DNA of 64,000 nucleotides from Hydrogenophilales bacterium (GTDB lineage: Bacteria > Pseudomonadota > Gammaproteobacteria > Burkholderiales > Thiobacillaceae). Both the position numbers and the translations under genes were made by a program. Shown piece after piece: positions 9,154-18,582 of this stretch; position 1 is the stretch's first letter, and the number at the start of each line of letters is the position of its first letter. Below the pieces are notes generated by a model. The model was not told the origin of the DNA and ran no database searches. It was given only the letters and a program-made list of their open reading frames with translations. Location of the stretch: contig JADJYY010000011.1 of NCBI GenBank assembly GCA_016719465.1, positions 72,089-136,088 on the forward strand, read 5' to 3'.

Positions 9154-9354
9154 ATGGAAACCCCTATCACCCCCGCCGGGGGCAAGCTGCTGTCCTGCGA
9201 ACTGGACGAGGCCTGTCCGATACTGGATTGCGATCACGATTTCGACGATTACGCGCCCACGCTGCTGGAAACACCCGATGGCGCCGATTTCGTCGCCCAT
9301 TACTGCGGACTGGAGTACCTGGGAAAATGGTCGGCGCCTGCCGAGGAGGAGTAA
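9154..9354 (+). CDS. small acidic Cys/Asp-rich protein, unknown function
   Basis: A 66-residue protein starting METPITPAGG. The start is convincing: an unusually strong AGGAAGGAGG ribosome-binding site ends just before it. The sequence has three Cys close together among acidic residues (CELDEACPILDCDHDFDD), one more Cys (HYCGLEYLG), and an acidic EEE end. That pattern suggests a metal or redox site, but no family is recognised. It is followed by a rho-independent terminator at 9409-9437, supporting a short stand-alone transcript. A larger frame reaching upstream to 8359 is antisense to nnrD and not believable as one gene. Confidence 0.72.
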   Translation: METPITPAGGKLLSCELDEACPILDCDHDFDDYAPTLLETPDGADFVAHYCGLEYLGKWSAPAEEE

Positions 9355-9408
9355 TCCCTCCAGGAGCGCCACCACCTTATATCTAAAGTATTGTTCCGGG
9401 GCGCCGAT

Positions 9409-9437
9409 AAGCCGGTTCACAGCCGGCTTTTTATTTT
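9409..9437 (+). terminator. rho-independent terminator after the small gene
   Basis: A perfect 7 bp stem AAGCCGG (9409-9415) / CCGGCTT (9423-9429) with a 7-base loop is followed by a T-rich run to 9437. It ends the transcript of the 66-residue protein gene. It also lies only two bases before the first possible start of the response regulator, so that gene needs either read-through or a leader containing this hairpin. Confidence 0.8.
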
Positions 9438-9448
9438 GAATGCGATCC

Positions 9449-9847
9449 ATGGAACCCAACGAAAAAACGATCCGAGTGCTGGTGGTGGATGACGATACCC
9501 TGATGCGGGAAGTGCTCAAGGCCGTGCTGCGTGATGAAGGCTTCGACGTGGCCGGGGAGGCCAAGGACGGCCAGAGCGCGCTGGCCCAGATCGATCGCGG
9601 CCTGCCCGACCTGGTTTGCCTGGATGTGAACATGCCCGGCATGTCCGGGCTGGAAGTGCTCAAGGCCATCAAGGTCAAGCACAAGGAGTGCCGGGTGGTC
9701 ATGATTTCCGGCGATTCCAGCATGGCCACGGTGCGCGAGGCCGTGGGGTTCGGCGCCGTGGGCTTCATCGTCAAGCCGTTCAAGGCCGGCCGCGTGGGCG
9801 CGGCCTTGCGGGCCGCCCTGAAAGCCCCGGCCGACGCCTTCGGCTGA
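9449..9847 (+). CDS. single-domain response regulator (receiver only)
   Basis: A CheY-like protein of 132 residues (135 if the alternative ATG at 9440 is used) consisting only of a receiver domain. The acidic pocket (VVDDDT), the phospho-acceptor Asp in VCLDVNMPGMSG, the conserved Ser of MISGDSS and the Lys of VKPF are all present. There is no output domain, so it must act through a partner such as a kinase, phosphotransfer protein or target enzyme; no histidine kinase is next to it. Neither start has a clear ribosome-binding site, because the terminator T-run occupies that position. Confidence 0.9.
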   Translation: MEPNEKTIRVLVVDDDTLMREVLKAVLRDEGFDVAGEAKDGQSALAQIDRGLPDLVCLDVNMPGMSGLEVLKAIKVKHKECRVVMISGDSSMATVREAVGFGAVGFIVKPFKAGRVGAALRAALKAPADAFG

Positions 9848-9989
9848 TCTCCTTGCTCCCCGTCCGCGCGACATGCGCATGGCCTACGCCTGACATAAGC
9901 GCGCTACACGCGGTACGCCTGATGCCCGCCTGAACACGCCTCGGCGGGCTGCTAAAATACGCGGCTTCCCAACCCCGACGGGCAAGCCC

Positions 9990-12900
9990 ATGTTTCGCGT
10001 CATCCATCTGAAGGGCGGTCCCGCCCTCTCCGATTTCCGCATCGACAAGCTGTTGGCCGGGCTGAAGGCTCAAGGCATCGCCAGCCTGGCTGCGGATTAC
10101 CGCTATTTCGTCGAGTTGAGGGGTGATCTGGACGAGGCCGAACTGGCCTTCCTGGGCGAGTTGCTGCAGGCCGAACCCCACACGCCGGAAGCCGATCTGG
10201 TCCTCATCGTCCCCCGCCTGGGCACGGTTTCCCCCTGGTCCTCCAAGGCCAGCGACATCGCCGCCAACTGCGGCCTGGACAAGGTGGTGCGCATCGAACG
10301 GGGCGTACGCTGGCATCTGGCCGGCAGGAAGGGTCGCCGCCTGCCGTCCGAGGCCATCCAGACGGCCTTGCCCAGCCTCCACGACCGCATGACGGAAAGC
10401 GTGCTGTTCGACGAGGTGGGCGCCGAGCGGCTGTTCCATCATGTGGAGCCGCCGCCGTTCCAGACCGTGGACATCCTCAAGGGCGGCAGGAAGGCCCTGG
10501 AAAAAGCCAACGGCGAATGGGGCCTGGCCCTGTCCCCGGACGAGATCGACTACCTGGTGGACAACTTCAGGAAGGCGAAGCGTAATCCCACCGACGTGGA
10601 ATTGATGATGTTCGCCCAGGCCAATTCGGAGCATTGCCGCCACAAGATCTTCAATGCCGACTGGGTCATCGACGGCAAGAAGCAGACGGAATCCCTGTTC
10701 GGCATGATCCGCCACACCCATCAGGTTCGTCCCCAGGCCACCCTGTCGGCCTATTCCGACAACGCCTCGGTGATCGAGGGCGCCACCATCGGCCGTTTCT
10801 ATCCCGGCCAGGACAAGGTCTACCGCTTCCACACCGAGCCCACCCACATCCTGATGAAGGTGGAGACCCACAACCATCCCACCGCCATCGCCCCCTTCCC
10901 CGGCGCCGCCACCGGTTCCGGCGGCGAGATCCGCGACGAGGGCGCGGTGGGCCAGGGCTCCAAGCCCAAGGCCGGGCTGTGCGGCTTCACGGTATCCAAC
11001 CTGAACATCCCCGGCTTCGAGCAGCCCTGGGAAAAGGACCACGGCCGGCCGGGGCGCATCGTTTCCCCGCTCCAGATCATGCTGGAAGGCCCCATCGGCG
11101 CGGCGGCCTTCAACAACGAATTCGGCCGGCCCAACCTGACCGGCTATTTCCGGACCTTCGAAATGGAGACGCCGGACGGCCAGGTGCGCGGCTATCACAA
11201 GCCCATCATGCTGGCGGGAGGCGTCGGCAACATCCAGGAACGCCACATCTTCAAGAAGAACTTCCGTTCCGGCACCCTGCTGATCCAGTTGGGCGGCCCC
11301 GGCCTGCTCATCGGCCTGGGCGGCGGCGCCGCCTCCAGCATGGGCGCCGGCAGCAACGCCGAGGCCCTGGACTTCGACTCGGTGCAGCGCGGCAACCCGG
11401 AAATCCAGCGCCGCGCCCAGGAAGTCATCGACCGTTGCTGGCAGATGGGCGCGGACAACCCCATCCTGTCGGTCCACGACGTGGGCGCCGGCGGCCTGTC
11501 CAACGCCATGCCGGAACTGGCCCACGGCGCCGGCCTTGGGGCGAAGTTCGAACTGCGCGACGTGCCCAGCCTGGAGCCGGGCATGGCGCCCAGGGAAATC
11601 TGGTGCAACGAGGCCCAGGAACGCTACGTGCTGGCCATCGCCGCCAAGGACCTGCCCCTGTTCCAGGCCCTGTGCGAGCGCGAACGCTGCCCTTTCTCGG
11701 TGGTGGGCAAGGCCACCCGGGATGGCCAGCTGACCGTCAGCGACCGCCACTTCAAGAACAAGCCGGTGGACATGCCCATGGAGGTGCTGCTGGGCAAGCC
11801 GCCGCGCATGACGCGCGAGGTGGCCCACGTGGCGCCGGTGCTCAAGCCTTTCGCCGCCGAGGGCCTGGACCTGGTGGAGGCGGCCTATCGCGTGCTGCGC
11901 CATCCCACCGTGGCCAGCAAGAGCTTCCTCATCACCATCGGCGACCGCACCGTGGGCGGCTTCACCGCTCGGGACCAGTTCGTCGGCCCCTGGCAGATGC
12001 CGGTGGCGGACGTGGCGGTCACCACCATGGGCTACGACACGAACCTGGGCGAAGCCATGGCCATGGGCGAGCGCGGCCCCATCGCCCTCATCGACCCGGC
12101 CGCCTCCGGCCGCATGGCGGTGGGCGAGGCCATCACCAACCTGGCCGCCGCCGCGGTGAACGACATTTCCGACATCCGCCTGTCCGCCAACTGGATGGCC
12201 GCCGCCGGCCATCCCGGCGAGGACGCCGCCCTGTTCGACACGGTGCGCGCCGTGGGCAAGGAACTGTGTCCGGCCCTGGACATCAGCATCCCGGTGGGCA
12301 AGGACTCCATGTCCATGCGCACCCTGTGGCAAGAGAACGGGGAGAAGAAGGCCGTGGTGTCGCCCCTGTCCCTGATCATCACCGCCTTCGCCCCCAGCCC
12401 GGACGCGGGTCGCACCCTGACGCCGCAACTGCGCACCGACGCCGGCGAGACGGACCTCATCCTGTTCGATCTGGGACGTGGGCAAAACCGCCTGGGCGGC
12501 AGCGTGCTGGGCCAGGTCTACGGCGAGCTGGGCGATGCCTGCCCGGACCTGGAAGAGCCGGGCAGGCTGAAAGCCTTCTTCGCCCTGATCCAGAAACTGA
12601 ACGCGGCAGGCAAGCTGCTGGCCTACCACGACCGGGCCGACGGCGGCCTGTTCGCCACGATCTGCGAGATGGCCTTCGCCGGCCGTTGCGGGGTGAACCT
12701 GGATGTGGACGAGCTGCGCTACCACCGCATCCACGACGACATCATGCTGGATGTGGAGGACGCCCCCGATCCCCACGAGCCCTACACCAGCCGCCTGTTC
12801 GGCATCCTGTTCAACGAGGAACTGGGGGCGGTGGTCCAGGTGCGCCGCGGCGATACCCGCGCCGTCATGGACGCCATCCTGGAAGCCGACCTGCGCGACG

Positions 12901-13943
12901 AGTTCTACATCATCGGCAGCACCAACCGGAAGGACCGCATCCGCGTCCTGCGGGAAGGCGCGGCGGTGTTCGACGAGTCCCGCGCCGACCTGCTGGAAGC
13001 CTGGTCCGAGACCAGTTACCGCATGCAGGCCCTGCGCGACAACCCGGACTGCGCCAGGGAGGAGTTCAAAGGACTGACGGCGAAGAAGAATCCGGGCCTG
13101 CACGTGAAGCTCGGCTTCGACCTGAATGAAGACGTGGCCGCGCCCTTCGTGAAGAAGAAGCGCGCCCAGCCCAGGGTGGCCATCCTGCGCGAGCAGGGCG
13201 TCAACGGCGAGGTGGAGATGGCGGCGGCCTTCGCCCGGGCCGGCTTCACCCCGGTGGACGTGCACATGAGCGACATCCTCGCCGGCCGCGTCAAGCTCAA
13301 GGCCTTCAAGGGCCTGGCGGCCTGCGGCGGCTTCAGCTATGGCGACGTGCTGGGCGCCGGCGGCGGCTGGGCCGCGTCCATCCTGCACAACGAGCGGGCG
13401 CGCAACGAATTCCAGGCCTTCTTCGAACGTCCCGACAGCTTCGCCCTGGGAGTGTGCAACGGCTGCCAGATGATGAGCCGGCTCAAGGACATCATCCCCG
13501 GCGCCGAGCACTGGCCGCGCTTCGAGCGCAACCTGTCGGAACAGTTCGAGGCCCGCTTCGTCATGGTGGAAGTGCCGGAAACGCCCTCCATCCTGTTCGA
13601 CGGCATGGCCGGTTCCCGCATGCCCATCGTCGTCGCCCACGGCGAGGGGCGCGCGGTATTCGACGACAAGAAGCAACGCAAGGCGGCGGAAGTCTGCCTG
13701 CGCTACGTGGACAACCGGGGCCGCGGGACGGAAACCTACCCGATGAACCCCAACGGTTCTCCCAGGGGCATCACCGGCCTGACCACCCCGGATGGCCGCT
13801 TCACCATCATGATGCCCCATCCGGAACGGGTGTTCCGCGCCGCGCAGCATTCCTGGCGGCCGGATGACTGGAGCGAGGATGCGTGGCGGGAGGACGGCCC
13901 CTGGCTGCGGCTGTTCCGCAATGCGCGCAAGTGGGTGGGGTAG
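9990..13943 (+). CDS. purL: phosphoribosylformylglycinamidine synthase
   Basis: The fourth step of purine synthesis: FGAR plus glutamine plus ATP gives FGAM. The 1317-residue protein is the large single-chain form typical of proteobacteria. The N-terminal domain and linker lead into the two AIR-synthase-like halves, with the ETHNHPTAIAPFPGAATGSGG motif in the first. The C-terminal glutaminase domain has CGGFSYGDVLGAGGGWA, the catalytic Cys in GVCNGCQMMS and the MMPHPERVFR histidine. It appears to be a single-gene transcript; the following diguanylate cyclase gene is convergent. Confidence 0.97.
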   Translation: MFRVIHLKGGPALSDFRIDKLLAGLKAQGIASLAADYRYFVELRGDLDEAELAFLGELLQAEPHTPEADLVLIVPRLGTVSPWSSKASDIAANCGLDKVVRIERGVRWHLAGRKGRRLPSEAIQTALPSLHDRMTESVLFDEVGAERLFHHVEPPPFQTVDILKGGRKALEKANGEWGLALSPDEIDYLVDNFRKAKRNPTDVELMMFAQANSEHCRHKIFNADWVIDGKKQTESLFGMIRHTHQVRPQATLSAYSDNASVIEGATIGRFYPGQDKVYRFHTEPTHILMKVETHNHPTAIAPFPGAATGSGGEIRDEGAVGQGSKPKAGLCGFTVSNLNIPGFEQPWEKDHGRPGRIVSPLQIMLEGPIGAAAFNNEFGRPNLTGYFRTFEMETPDGQVRGYHKPIMLAGGVGNIQERHIFKKNFRSGTLLIQLGGPGLLIGLGGGAASSMGAGSNAEALDFDSVQRGNPEIQRRAQEVIDRCWQMGADNPILSVHDVGAGGLSNAMPELAHGAGLGAKFELRDVPSLEPGMAPREIWCNEAQERYVLAIAAKDLPLFQALCERERCPFSVVGKATRDGQLTVSDRHFKNKPVDMPMEVLLGKPPRMTREVAHVAPVLKPFAAEGLDLVEAAYRVLRHPTVASKSFLITIGDRTVGGFTARDQFVGPWQMPVADVAVTTMGYDTNLGEAMAMGERGPIALIDPAASGRMAVGEAITNLAAAAVNDISDIRLSANWMAAAGHPGEDAALFDTVRAVGKELCPALDISIPVGKDSMSMRTLWQENGEKKAVVSPLSLIITAFAPSPDAGRTLTPQLRTDAGETDLILFDLGRGQNRLGGSVLGQVYGELGDACPDLEEPGRLKAFFALIQKLNAAGKLLAYHDRADGGLFATICEMAFAGRCGVNLDVDELRYHRIHDDIMLDVEDAPDPHEPYTSRLFGILFNEELGAVVQVRRGDTRAVMDAILEADLRDEFYIIGSTNRKDRIRVLREGAAVFDESRADLLEAWSETSYRMQALRDNPDCAREEFKGLTAKKNPGLHVKLGFDLNEDVAAPFVKKKRAQPRVAILREQGVNGEVEMAAAFARAGFTPVDVHMSDILAGRVKLKAFKGLAACGGFSYGDVLGAGGGWAASILHNERARNEFQAFFERPDSFALGVCNGCQMMSRLKDIIPGAEHWPRFERNLSEQFEARFVMVEVPETPSILFDGMAGSRMPIVVAHGEGRAVFDDKKQRKAAEVCLRYVDNRGRGTETYPMNPNGSPRGITGLTTPDGRFTIMMPHPERVFRAAQHSWRPDDWSEDAWREDGPWLRLFRNARKWVG

Positions 13944-13988
13944 GGTAAGAAAAGCGCTGGAAAAAACGGCGGCGGCAAAGCCGGCGGG

Positions 13989-14978
13989 TCAGAACAGTTC
14001 CACGGATCCGCTGGCATCCGGCACCTCGATCTCGCCGGCTTTCAGCAGGGCCTGGAATTCCCGGACCTGGTCGCGGCCATGGGTTTTCGCGAAGTAGAGG
14101 GCGCGGTCCGCTTCCTCCAGGACCGCCGAGGGGAAGCGCTGGCCTTCGATCCGGCTGAAACCGATGCTGACCGTGATGTGCATGGCCTGGGGAAAAACAT
14201 GGTTGGCCACATGGCCGCGCAGCCTCTCCAGGATGGCCATGACCTGGCTGCGGCGCATGTCCCGCAGCAGGATGACGAATTCCTCGCCACCATAGCGGTA
14301 GCACCGGTCTCCGTCCCGGAGTGATCGCCGCAGGATGTTGGCGAAAGCCAGCAGCACTTCGTCGCCGATCAGGTGGCCGAAGGTGTCGTTGACGGTCTTG
14401 AAATGATCGATATCCAGTACCGCCAGGTAGTCCCTGTGCTGGTGGTCATTGCCGCGCCGCCCCTCCTGCCGGGAAGAAAGCGCTTCATGCATATGCTTTT
14501 CCAGCCGCCTGCGGTTCATCAGGCCGGTCAGCGTGTCCTTTTCGCTGTCGTTGAGAAGGCGGACGAAGTTCTGGTAGACCCGCAACATGCCTTGGACCAT
14601 GCGCAGCTCGGTCGGGCTCCAGGCCTTCTTGCCCAGCACCAGAACCCGGCGGGCATCGTCTCCCATGGCTTCGATGGGCATGAGCAGGTAGCCGTTGCCA
14701 TCCTGGTCCGCCAGGTGCCGGATATCCATGGATTGAACGCGGGCCGCGTCCGCTACCGCCGCGGGAAGCGGGCAGGCGCCGGGACTTTCATGGACCACCT
14801 GATGACTGTCGCCGTTGTGGGGCCATTCCAGGGAGATGAGCGCGTCGGGTTGGAAAATATGCTGGAACGCCTGGAACAGGCTCACCTCCAGGGACAACTG
14901 ATCGCGTTGCTCGGTCAGGGTGATGATGTTGCTCAGGAGCGTTTCGGATGAGGGCGGCTCGACGAGGGAACGGTTCAT
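13989..14978 (-). CDS. diguanylate cyclase with N-terminal sensor-like region
   Basis: Predicted to synthesise cyclic-di-GMP from two GTP. The 329-residue protein has an N-terminal region of about 165 residues, possibly a divergent GAF-type sensor, then a GGDEF domain beginning at DTLTGLMNRR. The active-site motif is GGEEF (RYGGEEFVILL), and an RxxD inhibitory site (RDGD) lies five residues upstream. No membrane segments or signal peptide are seen, so it is probably cytoplasmic. The end is convergent with purL. The input signal is unknown. Confidence 0.92.
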   Translation of the reverse strand: MNRSLVEPPSSETLLSNIITLTEQRDQLSLEVSLFQAFQHIFQPDALISLEWPHNGDSHQVVHESPGACPLPAAVADAARVQSMDIRHLADQDGNGYLLMPIEAMGDDARRVLVLGKKAWSPTELRMVQGMLRVYQNFVRLLNDSEKDTLTGLMNRRRLEKHMHEALSSRQEGRRGNDHQHRDYLAVLDIDHFKTVNDTFGHLIGDEVLLAFANILRRSLRDGDRCYRYGGEEFVILLRDMRRSQVMAILERLRGHVANHVFPQAMHITVSIGFSRIEGQRFPSAVLEEADRALYFAKTHGRDQVREFQALLKAGEIEVPDASGSVELF

Positions 14979-15031
14979 GAGCTTACGTCTTGCGTGATTG
15001 AGTGACGGTTTACTTGCCGATCAAGTCCCGA

Positions 15032-16927
15032 TCAAAGCAGGGGGACGAGGCACAACGGCAGCCACCAGGGTATCTCCTGCTTGATGGTGACGGGCAAACC
15101 GGCGCTGGCCGGGCTCTCCACGCCTTCCGCGCCGATGGCGACGACGCGCAGCCAGTATTCGCCGGGCTCCGGTTTCGCCATGGCCAGGCTGGGCGTGTCC
15201 ACCTCCCGCCTGAACGCGGATTGGGTGAATCGGACATCCCTGGCCAGTTCCACCCGGTAGGCGGCGGCGTCGCCCCGCCAGCCGACCAGCAACTGATCGC
15301 CTTCCACCCGCGCGTTCAGTTCGACGGGCGCGGCCGGCGGCAGGATGATCGGGCTGGCGGCGCTCCAGGCGCCGGCCTGGCCATCCGCCTCCAGGCCCCG
15401 TGCGCGCCAGTAATACTTGCCGGGCTTCAGCGCCTCGGAAGTGGCGGTCTTGTCGGTTTCCCGCGCCACGACGGGATCCTTCAAGTCGGCGTTGGCGCCC
15501 ACCTCGATGGCGTAGCGCGCGGCCCCCATGGCCGCGCTCCAGGAGAACTGGGCGCGCCCGCCGTCCGCCCTGGCTTCGCCGCCGGCCGGCGCGCCCGGCA
15601 GGGGTTGCACGCGGAAGGCCCGGTGGGCGCTCCAGAGGTGGGTCCTGCCGGCTTCGTCCAGGCTGGCCAGCCGCCAGTGCCATTCCCCGTCGGGCAGGGT
15701 TTCGGCGTGTCGCAGGGTTGCCGGCAGGCGGCGTTCCAGCACGCCGTTGTCGAATTCCGGCGTGGGCGCGATCTGAAGCAGGTAGCCGTGGGCGTCGGCC
15801 GCCGCCGCCCACTCCAGGGCCACGTCGTTGCGGTAAAGGCGTTCTCCCAGGGTCGGCGAGGTGATGAGAGGCGGCAGCGGACGGGCGTCCAGGGTAAAGG
15901 CATGCAGGGTGTCGAAGCCTTCCAGGCCGGCTTCGTCCACGGCCCTGACCCGCAGGACATAGTCGCCGTCGGGGAGGTCCTCGTCCCATTGGGCGGCGGG
16001 GCCGGGGAACAGGCCTTCCAGCAGGATGCCGCGGAAGTCCGCGTCCGCCGCGATCTGGGCGCGCCAGGCGGCGGCGGGCATGTTGGGCGTCCAGGCGAAA
16101 GACAGGGGCAGGCGCCGCACCGTGGCCGGCAGTCCCGCCAGATTGGGTTTGGGGCGCAAGGCCCGGGGCGGGGCGGGGGGCTTGCCAGCCTCGGCGACGG
16201 TGCCGAAGCCCCCTTCCACGCGCACTTCCCGCCCCTGGGCGGCCACGGCCACGGCGCCTTCCAGCACTTCGTTGGCCAGGCGCCGGCCGTCCTCGGAGAC
16301 GTTCAGACGGAAGCCGGTGCCGCGCAGGCCCGCCACCGCCACCGGCGTGCGCACGCTGAACCCGCCCGCCGGGGCCCGCTGCCTGGCGGCGCTGGCTTCG
16401 AGCCGGCCGCTGTCCAGGCTGAGCTCGGTGGAGACCATGCCGGTCTTGCCATAGGCGGCAAGGCGGCCGAAGCCGAGCTTGCTGGAGGCCTGCTGGGTGA
16501 GAACGGTGCCGTCGGCGAAGCGATAGGTGGCGCTGCCGCGGGGACCGGTCAGCACGGTTTCGCCGCCCTGGAGCCGGGCGCCGGCCTGGAGCGGCTGGAA
16601 TGGGCCGTCGGCGGTTTTGTAGCGGGCGTTGCCCGTCACCGCGGTGACCGTGACCGGGGCCGGTGTCACCTTGAGCAGTTCGACGGGAATTTTGATGCGG
16701 GTGTTGGCGGGCAGCAGCTTGGGCAGGGGCACGCCGTTGGCGGCCTGGACCTTGGGCCAGTCCCCGGGGTTCTTGAGGTAGGTCTGGCCGATTTGGCTCA
16801 GGGTGTCACCCGGATAGGTGAGATACAGCCAGTCGGCGGCGGACGCGGAAGCTGTCACGAGACAGGCGGCGAGGCAGGCGGCGAGGGCGGTGCTCAGGGT
16901 CGGGTTGATGCGCATGGCAGGGCTCAT
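15032..16927 (-). CDS. exported LysM/FecR-domain protein with fibronectin-like repeats
   Basis: A 631-residue secreted or periplasmic protein. The start MSPAMRINPT is preceded by an AAGGGAAG ribosome-binding site and opens a signal peptide (cleavage near ASA-AD). A LysM-like segment (about 33-83, YPGDTLSQIGQTYL) suggests peptidoglycan binding. A FecR-like domain follows (about 95-215), with the typical GSATYRFADGTVL and TPVAVAGLRGTGF motifs. The rest looks like several fibronectin/beta-sandwich repeats, each with a WRLASLDEAG- or YVLRVRAVDEAG-type strand. The end is a short hydrophobic stretch (WWLPLCLVPLL). LysM-FecR proteins occur in many betaproteobacteria, but their function is not settled. 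It is divergent from the HD-domain gene. Confidence 0.85.
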   Translation of the reverse strand: MSPAMRINPTLSTALAACLAACLVTASASAADWLYLTYPGDTLSQIGQTYLKNPGDWPKVQAANGVPLPKLLPANTRIKIPVELLKVTPAPVTVTAVTGNARYKTADGPFQPLQAGARLQGGETVLTGPRGSATYRFADGTVLTQQASSKLGFGRLAAYGKTGMVSTELSLDSGRLEASAARQRAPAGGFSVRTPVAVAGLRGTGFRLNVSEDGRRLANEVLEGAVAVAAQGREVRVEGGFGTVAEAGKPPAPPRALRPKPNLAGLPATVRRLPLSFAWTPNMPAAAWRAQIAADADFRGILLEGLFPGPAAQWDEDLPDGDYVLRVRAVDEAGLEGFDTLHAFTLDARPLPPLITSPTLGERLYRNDVALEWAAAADAHGYLLQIAPTPEFDNGVLERRLPATLRHAETLPDGEWHWRLASLDEAGRTHLWSAHRAFRVQPLPGAPAGGEARADGGRAQFSWSAAMGAARYAIEVGANADLKDPVVARETDKTATSEALKPGKYYWRARGLEADGQAGAWSAASPIILPPAAPVELNARVEGDQLLVGWRGDAAAYRVELARDVRFTQSAFRREVDTPSLAMAKPEPGEYWLRVVAIGAEGVESPASAGLPVTIKQEIPWWLPLCLVPLL

Positions 16928-17122
16928 ACGATAAGCTTCCCTTGCACTATAAGCGGTTGGCTTAGGGTTAGGCACCAAAGAAGTGCGATAGAGGTGTGAA
17001 CAGGAGGATTGAACCATGCAGACCGGCTACGCGCCGTTGTCATTCCCCGACCTGGCCACGCGACGGGGCGCGCCCGGGCTGATGCGCGACCCGGTGGACC
17101 CGGAACCGCTCCGGGGCGGGCG

Positions 17123-18496
17123 ATGAGGGTGGATACGGGGGATTTGCTCGAGCGGGCGCGCGTGTTCGCCACCCAGGCCCATCAGCGCATCGACCATCGC
17201 CGCAAGTACAGCAAGCAGCCCTACGACGTGCACCTGGGGGCCGTGGCGGAGCTGGTGGCGACGGTCAGCGATGATGCCGAGATGCTGGCGGCGGCCTGGC
17301 TGCACGACATCGTGGAGGACACCCCCGTGACCCTCGAGGAAGTGGAACGGGAATTCGGCCCGGGCGTGGCGAGCCTGGTGAAGGAACTCACCGATGTCAG
17401 CCGCCCCGGCGACGGCAACCGGGCCGCCCGCAAGGCCATCGATCGGGGCCATCTGGCGAGGGCATCCCCGCGCGCCAAGACCATCAAGCTCGCGGATCTT
17501 TGCGATAACGCCCGCGACATCTGCGGCGCGGACGCGAAATTTGCCCGGGTCTTCCTGGGCGAAATGGCGGCCTTGCTGGGCGTGCTGGGCGAGGGAGACG
17601 GCCGCATGCTGGCCAAGGCCCGCCGGGTGCATGAGACGTGCATGGCGCGATTGCGCGGCCAGCCCGAGCCGGAAGCTTCGCGGGCGCCGGCATACAGCGA
17701 GGAACAGGCCGACCAGCGGCGGGCCGTCTGGCGGCAGATGAACACCTTCAGCGTGCGGGATCTGGCCAGGCCCCTGCGCTCCCTGGACGCCGATCAGCCC
17801 GTGTCGGCGGCATCCGCCCTGATGGCGGCAAGCGGCACCCCGGTCCTCGGCCTGCGGCGTGAGGGCCGGGTGGAAGGCTATGTGCGCCGCGAGGATCTGA
17901 CCGAGACGGGCGCCTGCGACCAGGTCTGGCGCCCCATCGACGCGGATCAGGTTCTCGACAACGCGGCCCCCCTGAGCGCCATGGTGCAGGTGCTCACCCG
18001 GCACGAGTACGCCTTCGTGAGGATGCTGGGCCAGATTGGCGGCGTGCTCGCCAGGGAGGATATCCAGAAACCCATCGGTCGCATGTGGTTGTTCGGCATG
18101 GTGACCCTGGTGGAATTGATGTTCGTCGAACGCATTCGCGAACGCTGGCCCGATGGCGCCTGGCAGGCGCTGCTTTCGCCGGGGCGCCTGGACAAGGCGC
18201 GCCTGTTGCGGGGAGAGCGCGAGCGCCGGGGGCAGGCGGCCGAACTCCTGGAATGTCTCCAGCTCTCCGACAAGGCCGTGATCCTGATGGAGGAACCCGA
18301 CCTGCTGGTGGAGCTGGGATTCCGCAGCAAGCGCGCCGCCGAGGCCAACCTCAAGGAACTGGAATCCCTGCGCAACCACATCGCCCATACCCAGGACGTG
18401 GTCAGCCATCACTGGCACCAGATCGCCCGCATCAGCCGGCGTTTCGACGAGGCCCTGATGGACCACCCCACGCCACCCGGGCGAGCCTTGCCTTAG
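17123..18496 (+). CDS. HD-domain (RelA/SpoT-hydrolase-like) protein with CBS-like region and HEPN-like tail
   Basis: A 457-residue protein. The N-terminal HD domain resembles the (p)ppGpp hydrolase half of SpoT-type enzymes: a conserved His at about 37, the HD pair at 61-62 in AAWLHDIVEDT, and a further Asp in KLADLCDNARD. A CBS-like region (about 205-330) follows, which in other proteins binds adenine nucleotides. The C-terminal helices contain RNHIAH (417-422), matching the R-x4-H motif of HEPN domains. There is no synthetase domain. The start at 17123 begins at the HD domain; an alternative at 17009 adds 38 low-complexity residues. The substrate is unknown; (p)ppGpp or another nucleotide is a reasonable guess. 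Confidence 0.8.
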   Translation: MRVDTGDLLERARVFATQAHQRIDHRRKYSKQPYDVHLGAVAELVATVSDDAEMLAAAWLHDIVEDTPVTLEEVEREFGPGVASLVKELTDVSRPGDGNRAARKAIDRGHLARASPRAKTIKLADLCDNARDICGADAKFARVFLGEMAALLGVLGEGDGRMLAKARRVHETCMARLRGQPEPEASRAPAYSEEQADQRRAVWRQMNTFSVRDLARPLRSLDADQPVSAASALMAASGTPVLGLRREGRVEGYVRREDLTETGACDQVWRPIDADQVLDNAAPLSAMVQVLTRHEYAFVRMLGQIGGVLAREDIQKPIGRMWLFGMVTLVELMFVERIRERWPDGAWQALLSPGRLDKARLLRGERERRGQAAELLECLQLSDKAVILMEEPDLLVELGFRSKRAAEANLKELESLRNHIAHTQDVVSHHWHQIARISRRFDEALMDHPTPPGRALP

Positions 18497-18582
18497 CAGC
18501 CTGTCGGACTTTGGACGTGGGTGCGCCGGTGCCGCATGACCGCCCGGCCCTGAGACTCGGCGGCGATGCCCCTGGGCATCGC

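Noticed and set aside
9780..13850. 1356-residue open frame antisense to purL
   Set aside because: It is a His/Gly/Ala/Val-rich mirror of purL codon use with no domain pattern; high-GC third positions keep the opposite strand open.
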